A stretch of 64,000 nucleotides of DNA from Posidoniimonas polymericola. GTDB taxonomy: Bacteria; Planctomycetota; Planctomycetia; Pirellulales; Lacipirellulaceae. The position numbers were made by a program, and so were the translations under genes. Below, piece by piece: positions 32,174 to 40,355 of this stretch; within the stretch, counting starts at the first letter, position 1, and every line of letters begins with the position of its first letter. Location: contig NZ_SJPO01000009.1 in the NCBI RefSeq assembly GCF_007859935.1, positions 204,624 through 268,623 of the forward strand. Reading direction: 5' to 3'. A model generated the notes under the pieces. The model did not search any database, was not told the DNA's origin, and saw only the letters and a list, made by a program, of their open reading frames with translations.

Positions 32174-35100
32174 CTAGGCCGCCGCCGGCGCCGCCGGCGG
32201 GTTTTCGGCGTCGCCGGGGCCCGCTTCTTGTAGCTCCTCGGGCGGCGGCTCGTAGCCCGCATCAATCAGCAGGTAGCCCGACCAAAAGAACGGGTGGTCG
32301 GCCGACGGCGGCTCGGCTCCGAGGTCGCGCAGCTTGAGCCGCGGCTCTTGGTACGGATCGAGCAACGCGGTGCGGGCGAGCGTCACGCTCCGCCGCCAGG
32401 CGTCGGTCGCGGGGGTGCGGGTCCAGTCGGTGACGAACTCTTGCACCAGCTGGCGGTGCACCGCGCCGCCGGTCTGCCAGCGGCTCATCAGCACCGTCTG
32501 AGCCCCCGACGCCATCAGGCCGCAGGCGGCGTGGAACACCTCTTGGCCGAGCGGGAGGGCGGCGACCTTGCCGCGGCGGCTGCGCCGGCCGCCGGCCGAT
32601 TTCAGCCCGTTCTCCGCGGCGGTCCTAAGCCCGGCCAGCACGACGCGTTCCGGGCCCTCGTACGGCAGCCGCTCCCAGTCGGCGAGCGTCCCGCCAGTGG
32701 TGCGGTCGATCGGCAGCGGCGACCAGTCGTACGGCGGCTGCTCGGCGAGCACGCTGTCGGTCATCACGACCGCCGACTCGAACGCCGAGATCAGCGTCGC
32801 CGAGGGCACCGGCGAGGGGGTCGGCAGCTTGGTCGGCCCCGCCAGGACGCCGCTCAGCCCGTCCCAGGTCATCTGCTGCATCTCGCGGGTCTCGTCGTCG
32901 CCGGAGGCGTGGGGCGTGACGATCGCCGTGTGCTGCACCAGCCGCGGCGGGTCCTGCTTGGCGAGCGCCAGGCCCATGGTCGGGGCATAACGCGGCATGA
33001 CGACGTCCGCGATCAGCTGCCGCTTGCTCGGCTCGCCGATGATCAGGGCCTCGAACGGCAGGTGCCAGAGCGGCCCGTCGGGGACGATGATCAGCCGCTT
33101 CGTCTGCGAGAGGTCGAGCCGCGACTCCTGCAGCAGTGCGTCGCCCAACGCGGTGGCGAGCTGCCGCCAGGCGTCGTCCTGCAGGTCCTCATCGGTGATG
33201 CCCTTGTTGTTGCTGTAGTTGCCGATGGCGTTGAGCAGCTCGGCGATCTTGCCGCGGACCACGCCGGCGTCGGGCAAACGCCAGTAGTGCTCGCCCCCGG
33301 AGACCAGCACGAACCCGTGCAGCGTGTCGCCCATCTGGTGGAACACCAAGAGCGCGTCGCCCGGCTGCATCCGCTTGCGGATGTCCTCGGCCGAGCGGCG
33401 GGGCGGGAAGCTCAGCTCGGTCGGCAGCCGGTGCAGGGCGAGCTCGGTGAGCATCGCTTCTTGGAGGGCGGTCGCCTTGCTCAGCTGCGTGAACAACCGC
33501 TGGTCGCGCCGCGCGTCGTCCGAGAACAGCGTCTTGGCGTCGGCCAGCTCGCTGCGGGCCGCGGCGGCCTGCTCGGACACCGGGCGGTAGCCCGGCGACC
33601 GGGCCGAGAAGACCTGGCGCTCGAGCCGCTGCGCCTTGTCGAGCTCGGCGTCGGGCGCCTCGAGCAGCGTCCGCAGCGTCAGCAGCCGGCCCCCGAGCGG
33701 CTGGTGGCTGAGGAACCGGCGGCGTTTGGCGAGGTCGGCCGCGTAGAGCGCCGGCAGGGTCTCCCGCCGCGCGAGCGACGCCGTGATCCAGCGGTCGAAG
33801 GCCGGCTCGTGGTTGGTCCGCAGCAGGCACATCGCGTCCATCGTGTCGTAGGCCCAGTGCAGCGGCGCCGGGTCGGTGAGCATCTGCTTGTAGACGTCCA
33901 CCGCGACCCGCGGCGAGAGCTCGCCGGCGTCGAACCGCTCGTTGGCCAGGGCGAGCTGGAAGTTCGAGAGCGACAGCTCCGAGTACCGCTGCAGCGACTT
34001 CTCGAGCGACTGCTGCCCGGCCTTCTGCTTGCCCGCCTGCAGCGCCGCCATCGCCGCGACGTAGTCGGCGTAGGCGCCCAGCCGGCCGTTCGCGACGTCG
34101 CTGCGGCGGGGCAGGGCCGACGCGACCAACGCGGCCGCCTCGTCGGTGTGGCGGGCGGCGGCGTGCTGCTCGGCCAGGATCAGCCGCGCCTGCGCGGCGA
34201 TGTGGTTGAAGCGTTCCCGCTGCGCCCAGTTGGCGATGTCCGGCAGCGTTGGCTCGACGCCCTCGGCCGCCAACGACTGGCGGTGCACGTGCTGCAGGCC
34301 GAGCGCGTCGGCGACCGTGTCCCAGTCCTCGTAGGCAAACGCGGCGAGGATCGCCTCGCTGGTGAGCCGCGGGACCTGCTTGTCCTCCTCGGTCCCCAGC
34401 GTGAGCATCGCCTGGGCCAGCAGCGCGGCGCCGGTCAGCTCGTGGTCGTAGCGGCCGCCGAGCAGCTCCGCCCGCACCAGGCACGGCCCGGCCTCGAGCG
34501 GCTTGTAGACGCCCATCAACGCCAGGCCGGTGACGAGGTCGGCCCAGGACGACGACCAGTGGTTCGGCGGCGCCAGATTCCCCCGCGAGAGCGTGTCCGC
34601 CAGGTCGCGTGACAGCGCGTCGTGCGGCCCCAGCGGGCCGAGCAGCGTGTTGCGGCGGCGGATCGCCAGCGCCGCGGTCCGCATCACCTCCGCGACGTCG
34701 ATCTTCCAGAACTGCGGCATCTGCACCAACCCGCCCTGGCTGGCGGCCGCGTTGTTATTGAGGTTGCCGAATGCGAACAGCATCGTGTCGGGCAGCCGAC
34801 CGTAGGTCACATTGCGGGTGGGGCGTCCCCACGGCGCCAGCCGGCGGCCGTTCGGGTCGGGCCGCGGGTCCTGGGTGAACCGCACCCGCAGCATCCAGTT
34901 GTGGTTGGCCAGGAACAGCTCGCAGGCGCGGTTGAACTCGAGCAGCGCCTGCTGGTTCAGGCCCATCTGGTAGAGGGCCTCGCCCCGCATGGCGTAGAAA
35001 CAGATGGAGTCGACCCAGCGGCTGGTGACCGTCTTGATGCTGCCGCGTTGCTCGCGGAGCAGATCCCTAGCCGCGTCCTGGTAGTCGCCCTCGTAGATCG

Positions 35101-35230
35101 ATTCGACCGCCAGGTAGTAGCTGGGCCCCGGGACGGCGCCGGTTTGGGCGTCGGCACGTCGCGGCGCGAGCAGGGCGGCCGCCAGCACCAACATGGCGAT
35201 CAACGCCTGGGCGGGCGAGGTCCTCTTCAT
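32174..35230 (-). CDS. Exported CHAT domain protein with TPR-like region; catalytic dyad apparently lost
   Basis: 1018 residues. Signal peptide ends at RRADAQ (about 29). Residues about 35-640 are helical repeats of TPR type (DSICFYAMRGEALYQMGLNQ, LALANERFDAGELSPRVAVD). The C-terminal CHAT domain, about 660-995, has MQPGDALLVFHQMGDTLHGF, LIIVPDGPLWHLPFEALIIG, ACGLMASGAQTVLMSRW and HPFFWSGYLLI. Where active CHAT proteases carry A-T-H-G and L-S-A-C-x-T, this protein reads AVVMTDSVL and VVLAGLRTA, so His and Cys are missing. A binding role rather than proteolysis is likely. The tail is Pro/Ala-rich. Confidence 0.85.
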   Translation of the reverse strand: MKRTSPAQALIAMLVLAAALLAPRRADAQTGAVPGPSYYLAVESIYEGDYQDAARDLLREQRGSIKTVTSRWVDSICFYAMRGEALYQMGLNQQALLEFNRACELFLANHNWMLRVRFTQDPRPDPNGRRLAPWGRPTRNVTYGRLPDTMLFAFGNLNNNAAASQGGLVQMPQFWKIDVAEVMRTAALAIRRRNTLLGPLGPHDALSRDLADTLSRGNLAPPNHWSSSWADLVTGLALMGVYKPLEAGPCLVRAELLGGRYDHELTGAALLAQAMLTLGTEEDKQVPRLTSEAILAAFAYEDWDTVADALGLQHVHRQSLAAEGVEPTLPDIANWAQRERFNHIAAQARLILAEQHAAARHTDEAAALVASALPRRSDVANGRLGAYADYVAAMAALQAGKQKAGQQSLEKSLQRYSELSLSNFQLALANERFDAGELSPRVAVDVYKQMLTDPAPLHWAYDTMDAMCLLRTNHEPAFDRWITASLARRETLPALYAADLAKRRRFLSHQPLGGRLLTLRTLLEAPDAELDKAQRLERQVFSARSPGYRPVSEQAAAARSELADAKTLFSDDARRDQRLFTQLSKATALQEAMLTELALHRLPTELSFPPRRSAEDIRKRMQPGDALLVFHQMGDTLHGFVLVSGGEHYWRLPDAGVVRGKIAELLNAIGNYSNNKGITDEDLQDDAWRQLATALGDALLQESRLDLSQTKRLIIVPDGPLWHLPFEALIIGEPSKRQLIADVVMPRYAPTMGLALAKQDPPRLVQHTAIVTPHASGDDETREMQQMTWDGLSGVLAGPTKLPTPSPVPSATLISAFESAVVMTDSVLAEQPPYDWSPLPIDRTTGGTLADWERLPYEGPERVVLAGLRTAAENGLKSAGGRRSRRGKVAALPLGQEVFHAACGLMASGAQTVLMSRWQTGGAVHRQLVQEFVTDWTRTPATDAWRRSVTLARTALLDPYQEPRLKLRDLGAEPPSADHPFFWSGYLLIDAGYEPPPEELQEAGPGDAENPPAAPAAA

Positions 35231-35576
35231 CGGATTCCCTAGGGAAAAGCGGCGGCGGACGGAGAGTCGGCGGCAGAATTCAATCTTAGCACTCTGCCGC
35301 ATATAGGACGAATCGATGGCCGCGCCCGCCGGGCGACCCCCCCAGCCGCGCCAGCCCCACCCGGGCGGAGGTCCGCAGCGGCGCCCTGCCGCTGCACGAA
35401 ACCCGCCTCGAGGTTTGCTCTGACCGTTGGCGGCAAATATACTGCAGAGACGGAACCGCAAGCCCCGCCAGGGCTTGCACTTACTCGAACGGATTCGCTC
35501 GCACCGCCCCCGTGCCTGTGTCGGCCCCCTGGCCGCCGCTCGCCCGCGGGCCCCACCTCTGCCGTTCGACACCGCT

Positions 35577-36560
35577 ATGCCTCTTGTCTTGAACCATGTT
35601 GTGTCGCTGCGCGCCGCGTGGCTGATTGCGTTGGCCTGCCTGCTGACCTCGGCAAACGCCCGCGCCCAACAGGTCGATCCCAGCCAGGCGCCGCGGAACT
35701 TCGCCCCCGGCGTGCTGACAACCGTTCCGCCCGAGATCCTGCCGGGCGAGACCGCCAGCGTGCACCCGCTGGTCGAGCTACGCAGCAACCAAAAGCTGGC
35801 CTGGCAGCCCGAGTACCTGGCCACCAGCCAGACGCTGTACGAAAAGGCCGCCCACGCCCGCTTCACACGGGACATCTGGTGCCTGGAGTTCTCCTACAAG
35901 CCACTGCGGCTAATCTGGGTCGACGTGCCGCAGGCCAACGGCCGGCTCGAGAAGAAGCTGCTGTGGTACCTGGTTTACTCGGTCCGCAACACGGGCGAGG
36001 GCCTGGCGCCGGCCGCCGGCGAGGTCAACGAAGAGAAGGCCAAGCCGACCGAGATCGGCCCCGTAACCTTCGTCCCGCAGTTTGTCCTGCAGGGCCACGA
36101 CCAGGAGAACGGCCGGCGGCAGTACCGGGCGTACCTCGACAAGTACGTGCCGTCGGCGATGGAAGCCATCCGCCGCCGCGAGGTCCGCGGCCGCAAGCTG
36201 CTCAGCCCCCCCCAGATGGCTGAAACCCCGCTGCCCCCCGCCCAAGACGGCGACGACGCCATGTGGGGCGTGGCAATCTGGGAGGACGTCGACCCCGACC
36301 TCGACTTCTTCAGCGTGTACGTCCAGGGCCTGACCAACGCCTACCGCTGGGAAGACCCGGACGGTGGTTTTCAGGCCGGCGACCCGCCCGGAACCGGCCG
36401 GAAGCTGGTTTCTAAGACGTTGCAGCTCAATTTTTTCCGCCCCGGTGACCGATTTCTCCAGCACGAGACCGAGGTCCGCCAGGGCCCGGCCCCCGGCAAG
36501 GCCCAGCTGTACGGCGACGGCGTGACCGAAGGGCTTGTCTACCGCTGGACCTACCGCTAA
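35577..36560 (+). CDS. Secreted protein of unknown function
   Basis: 327 residues from the ATG at 35577. Signal peptide ends at ANARAQ (about 30). The mature protein is soluble with beta-rich segments: FTRDIWCLEFSYKPLRLIWV, LLWYLVYSVRNTGEGLAP and LDFFSVYVQGLTNAYRW, and ends LQLNFFRPGDRFLQHE. It is likely planctomycete-specific, periplasmic or surface-located. It is divergent from the CHAT-TPR gene (346 bases between starts, where no regulatory motif was read). Confidence 0.7.
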   Translation: MPLVLNHVVSLRAAWLIALACLLTSANARAQQVDPSQAPRNFAPGVLTTVPPEILPGETASVHPLVELRSNQKLAWQPEYLATSQTLYEKAAHARFTRDIWCLEFSYKPLRLIWVDVPQANGRLEKKLLWYLVYSVRNTGEGLAPAAGEVNEEKAKPTEIGPVTFVPQFVLQGHDQENGRRQYRAYLDKYVPSAMEAIRRREVRGRKLLSPPQMAETPLPPAQDGDDAMWGVAIWEDVDPDLDFFSVYVQGLTNAYRWEDPDGGFQAGDPPGTGRKLVSKTLQLNFFRPGDRFLQHETEVRQGPAPGKAQLYGDGVTEGLVYRWTYR

Positions 36561-36704
36561 ACTGCGGGGCTCACGGAGGCTGTGCGAGGGGTCCAGGCGG
36601 ACCCTCGCCGGCCCGCTGCATCAACTATCATCGCACCCAACACACGCTGCCCCCGCCGGCGAACCAGCCGGCCGCGAGGGGCAATTTGATCGGGAAACCC
36701 CACG

Positions 36705-36956
36705 ATGGCACACAAAAAAGGTCAGGGCTCTAGCCGCAACGGTCGCGACTCCAATGCCCAGCGCCGCGGCGTCAAGAAGTACGGTGGCGAGCGCGTCATC
36801 GCCGGCAACATCCTGGTCCGCCAGCTCGGCAACAAGTTCCATCCCGGCGCCGGCGTGGGCCAGGGCAAGGACTACACCCTGTTCGCGCTGATCGACGGCC
36901 AGGTCATGTTCGACCGCGAAGGCCGCCGCATCAACGTCATGGCGGAAGCCAACTAG
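36705..36956 (+). CDS. rpmA: 50S ribosomal protein L27
   Basis: Ribosomal protein near the peptidyl-transferase centre. 83 residues: [20 protein letters not shown], then [19 protein letters not shown]. The short N-terminus has no cleavable leader of the Firmicutes type. Usually found as rplU-rpmA-obg; here rplU is not upstream and obg starts 1.57 kb downstream after three inserted genes. Confidence 0.97.
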   Translation: MAHKKGQGSSRNGRDSNAQRRGVKKYGGERVIAGNILVRQLGNKFHPGAGVGQGKDYTLFALIDGQVMFDREGRRINVMAEAN

Positions 36957-37107
36957 AGCGGCGTCGCGAATTCGCGCCGCGGGAGGAGCAGTCATCGAAC
37001 CTCTGCAAGGCTCTCCGAACGGGCCCCTTCGCGAGCCCCTGCACGGCGAAGTCCACGGCTCGATCATCAAGCTCCACACCGATCCTGGCCTGCCCGATGG
37101 CCAGCAG

Positions 37108-37302
37108 GTGGAGGTCACGGTTCGCCCCGCCGCCTCCGAGCAGACTCCGGCAACCGATGACGCCGCGGCTCGCAACCGATTGCTCTCTTACAAGGGCGTC
37201 CCCGACTGGTCGGAGAAGGACGATCAGATTCTGGCGGAGATCGCCGCCAGCCGCCGCTCGGCAACTTGGCGAGAGTCTCCCGAGTCAGGCGACGCCGAGT
37301 GA
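37108..37302 (+). CDS. Antitoxin of a VapBC-like pair
   Basis: Likely antitoxin partnered with the PIN toxin whose start overlaps its stop. The GTG at 37108 gives 64 residues, but similarity to small planctomycete/cyanobacterial antitoxins (pattern HGEVHGSIIKL...GLPDGQQVEVTV) starts near 37036 or earlier, while no ATG, GTG or TTG is available there. A ribosome site GGGAGGAG at 36980-36987 is followed by GTC-ATC-GAA, so the original start codon may have been lost or be unusual. The C-terminal half (VPDWSEKDDQILAEIAASRR) is the toxin-binding helix. Confidence 0.6.
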   Translation: MEVTVRPAASEQTPATDDAAARNRLLSYKGVPDWSEKDDQILAEIAASRRSATWRESPESGDAE

Positions 37303-37697
37303 ACTATCTGCTGGACACTAATGTCTGCTCGGCGTTTGTGAAGCGCCCGAGCAGCTTGTTCCACAAGTTTGTGCAGCACTCGGGCCGCCTCGCCACCACC
37401 ACGATCGTCTTGGGCGAGCTTTCGGCGTGGGCCTATCGTCGGCCCCATCCCGAGACACTACTCGAGCCGATCAACAATGAACTTCTTAGCGAAGTCGCCT
37501 TGCTCGATTTCGATCGCCGGTGCGCGGACCGCTTCGGCCGGCTGCGAGCCGAGCTGCTTTCGCAAGGCCTTGGAGGCAATCCAGTTGACCTGATGATCGC
37601 CTCAGTCGCCCTCGAGCACGACCTGACGCTGGTTACTAACAACGTGCGGCACTTTGAACCGATCCGCGGGCTGCGGGTTGAAGACTGGCTGGCTTAA
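37299..37697 (+). CDS. vapC: PIN domain ribonuclease toxin (VapC family)
   Basis: Probable RNase of a type II toxin-antitoxin pair. 132 residues from a GTG that overlaps the antitoxin stop (GTGA). PIN acidic residues: Asp6 in NYLLDTNVCSAF, Glu in VLGELSAWAYRR, Asp in NPVDLMIASVAL and the end segment LTLVTNNVRHFEPI. Inserted between rpmA and obg together with its antitoxin, which suggests acquisition as a unit. Confidence 0.85.
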   Translation: MNYLLDTNVCSAFVKRPSSLFHKFVQHSGRLATTTIVLGELSAWAYRRPHPETLLEPINNELLSEVALLDFDRRCADRFGRLRAELLSQGLGGNPVDLMIASVALEHDLTLVTNNVRHFEPIRGLRVEDWLA

Positions 37698-37887
37698 CTG
37701 GTCGGGAAAACGATGGATACCATTGAGTTTCAGCGCTCGAAGGATGACTGCCGAGGCCTCAAGCAGTTGATTCTTCTCGGGCCGAGGCTCGAGGGGCTCG
37801 AGCTTTGAGCAGCGCCTCAGTCAAGCAGCAAGCCAGTCGACATTTCCAGACATCGACACATTCCTCACTAATACGCGGCGGCGTGTC

Positions 37888-38484
37888 ATGACGGACGACT
37901 CCACGGCATCGCTTGAACCATTCCTTGCCCCCGACGATCACATCGACTGGAAGACGCCTAGCGTCTTGAAGCGCGCCGAGGAGCTTAGCCGCGGCCGCAA
38001 GGATGCCACTGAAGTTGCCGCCGCCTGCTTCCGCTTCGTCCGTGACGAGGTCCAGCACAGCGGCGACCACGCGCGGGACGAAGGCACCTGCCGGGCGTCC
38101 GACGTCCTGCGGCACGCCACGGGCTGGTGCTACGCCAAGAGCCACCTGCTGGCGGCGTTGCTGCGGGCCAACGGCGTCCCCTGCGGGCTCGGCTACCAGC
38201 GGCTGTCGGTCCACGACGACGGCGCCCCATACTGCCTGCACGGGCTCAACGCCATCTACCTCGACGGCGTGGGTTGGTATAGGGTGGATGCGCGGGGGAA
38301 CAAACCCGGCGTCGAGGCCGAGTTCTGCCCCCCTGTCGAACAACTAGCCTATGCCGCGTCAGCAGCAGGCGAACAAGACCTGGCCGGCGTTCACGCGACG
38401 CCCCACCCGGCTGTCTTGCGGCTGCTCTCTACCTGTAACAGCTGCCAAGAGGTTCTCGACAACCTGCCAGACGTTCACCATTAG
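37888..38484 (+). CDS. Transglutaminase-like protein
   Basis: Papain-like cysteine enzyme of the transglutaminase superfamily. 198 residues, no signal peptide. Triad candidates: Cys81 in TGWCYAKSHLLAALLRANG, His118 in CLHGLNAIYL and Asp134 in WYRVDARGNKPG. The preceding helix FRFVRDEVQHSGD is also typical. Substrate unknown; members are proteases or amidases as often as crosslinkers. Lies between the toxin-antitoxin pair and obg. The 190 bases upstream contain only a short doubtful open frame. Confidence 0.85.
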   Translation: MTDDSTASLEPFLAPDDHIDWKTPSVLKRAEELSRGRKDATEVAAACFRFVRDEVQHSGDHARDEGTCRASDVLRHATGWCYAKSHLLAALLRANGVPCGLGYQRLSVHDDGAPYCLHGLNAIYLDGVGWYRVDARGNKPGVEAEFCPPVEQLAYAASAAGEQDLAGVHATPHPAVLRLLSTCNSCQEVLDNLPDVHH

Positions 38485-38528
38485 CTCTCCCGCTCTGCTC
38501 GTTCTCCCTTTCCTTGTAGTCACCTCAT

Positions 38529-39524
38529 ATGTTTGTCGACCGCGTCCAAATCGAAGTCCAAGCCGGCCGCGGCGGGGATGGCTGCATGAGCTTCCGCCGG
38601 GAGAAGTACATCCCCCGCGGCGGGCCCGACGGCGGCGACGGCGGCAACGGCGGCAGCATCATCATCCGTGCCGAGGACGGCATCGACAGCCTCAGCGCGC
38701 TGGTGCACAAGAAGCACTGGAAGGCCCGCTCCGGCGTGCACGGCTCCGGCAGCAACCGCCACGGGGCCAACGCCGACGACCTCGAGATCCTGGTGCCCCC
38801 CGGCACGGTCGTCCGCGACGACAAGCACGACCTGCTGCTCAAGGACCTAGCCGAGCCGGGCGACTCGGTGGTCGCCGCCCACGGCGGCAAGGGGGGCAAG
38901 GGCAACAGCCGCTTCAAGAGCTCCACCAACCAGGCGCCGCGTGAGTTCACCCGCGGCGAGGAGGGCGAGCAACGGCTGCTGGTGTTCGAGCTGAAGGTGA
39001 TCGCCGACATCGGCCTGCTGGGCAAGCCGAACGCCGGCAAGAGCACGCTGCTCTCCCGCGTCAGCCGCGCCCGGCCCGAAATCGCCGACTACCCGTTCAC
39101 GACCAAGAAGCCGAATCTGGGGATCGTGCAGGTCGACATGGACCGCTCGTTCGTGATGGCCGACATCCCCGGCCTGATCGAGGGCGCCGCGTCCGGCGCC
39201 GGCCTGGGCCACGAGTTCCTGCGCCACGTCGAGCGGACCCGCGTGCTGATCCACCTGGTCGAGCCGTCGCCGATGGACGGCACCGACCCGATCGAAAACT
39301 ACCGCGCCATCCGCCAGGAGGTCGAGCAGCACGCCTCGGACCTCGCCGCGCGGCCCGAGATTATCGCCGTCAGCAAGGCCGAACTCCCCGACGCCCCCGC
39401 CGTCCGCGACCTCTTGGCCGAAGAGACCGGCAAGGAGGCGATCCTGTTCTCCTCGGTCACCGGCCAGAACCTCGACAAGCTCCTGGCCCGCGCGTTCGCC
39501 GTGCTGGCGGAAGAGCGTGAGTAA
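38529..39524 (+). CDS. obg: Obg family GTPase
   Basis: Essential ribosome-associated GTPase. 331 residues. Gly-rich Obg fold at 1-155 (VDRVQIEVQAGRGGDGCMSF, RGGPDGGDGGNGGS), then the G domain: G1 GKPNAGKSTLLSRVS, switch I YPFTTKKPNLG, G3 ADIPGLIEGAASGAGLGHEF, G4 VSKAEL, G5 FSSVTG. It lacks the variable OCT domain. Its stop overlaps the start of a following unknown frame by eight bases. Confidence 0.96.
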   Translation: MFVDRVQIEVQAGRGGDGCMSFRREKYIPRGGPDGGDGGNGGSIIIRAEDGIDSLSALVHKKHWKARSGVHGSGSNRHGANADDLEILVPPGTVVRDDKHDLLLKDLAEPGDSVVAAHGGKGGKGNSRFKSSTNQAPREFTRGEEGEQRLLVFELKVIADIGLLGKPNAGKSTLLSRVSRARPEIADYPFTTKKPNLGIVQVDMDRSFVMADIPGLIEGAASGAGLGHEFLRHVERTRVLIHLVEPSPMDGTDPIENYRAIRQEVEQHASDLAARPEIIAVSKAELPDAPAVRDLLAEETGKEAILFSSVTGQNLDKLLARAFAVLAEERE

Positions 39525-40199
39525 TGGCAAGTTCGACCCACACGCGGGTTCCGGGGCCAGCGATTGGAACTCGCCGAACCTGCGCGGGACGACGAAGTCG
39601 GTGCAGCTTAGAGATCAGCTTATCGAGACTCTCGAGTATCATATGGCGAGATGCCGGCGCTACGTCGGGCGCCGGATTTGGGGCACCAACGGCAACGAGG
39701 ATCTTCAGCTCGAAAAGTTGGATTGGAGGCTCATATCTCGAACGCTCCGAAAAAAGAAATCGCTACCACACTCGCTCGGTTTGCAGATACGCTCGGCTGG
39801 CCTGACCTTCGGGTTTTCCAACATAAAATCGATGACAGAGCCGTTTCACCGCAGCCGTTTATCACGACCTGGTACGAAAGCGGAACTAGCGAGGGAGGAC
39901 GCAATGACTTCTTCCTGCAGATAAACGAGGTATCCGCTGGACTAGCCATGACATATACGGGGGCCGTTTATGCAATCCGATACCGGATATGCACAGGCTG
40001 GCATCCGTTCACGCTTCCTTCAGCGGACAATCAGGTAGCAGCTGACGCAGAGCGAATCGACTGTTGGCTGCACCGGCGTTGGTTTGACAGCCCGGCGATG
40101 CGTAGGCAGTTTCGAGCTGACCACCCGGAGTGTGCGGGCTACTCGTGGTCAAGAATCCGAAGTGATGGACCTCCGTATTTGCAGTCAGGTGATGCATAG
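39517..40199 (+). CDS. Unknown protein split across two frames at a -1 slippery site
   Basis: Not recognised. A frame starting at the GTG at 39517, overlapping obg, reads convincingly (QLRDQLIETLEYHMARCRR, LEKLDWRLISRTLRKKK) and then degenerates. The -1 frame becomes convincing at exactly that place (EIATTLARFADTLGWPDLRV to the stop at 40199). The junction is the heptamer A-AAA-AAG at 39750-39756, correctly phased for -1 slippage, giving a fused product of 227 residues. The second half is noticeably more AT-rich than neighbours and has conserved-looking segments such as RYRICTGWHPF. It is either a programmed frameshift or an indel in an A-tract of a decaying gene. Confidence 0.55.
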
Positions 40200-40355
40200 C
40201 AGTATCTGGCAATTCATGCCCGCAACTATTTCCGAGGCTAGAGTCTGAGTGTTTCCGATCTGTAACTGCGTCAAACTCCTGAGCTACGATCTTGACGCCG
40301 TATGTAGTAGCAGCAGCGCCGTGCACCTTCGTTGACGCCTGCCACCCCGAATGGG

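Noticed and set aside
37713..37808. 31-codon frame after VapC, MDTIEFQRSKDDCRG...
   Set aside because: Good start and stop but no ribosome site, family or conserved context.
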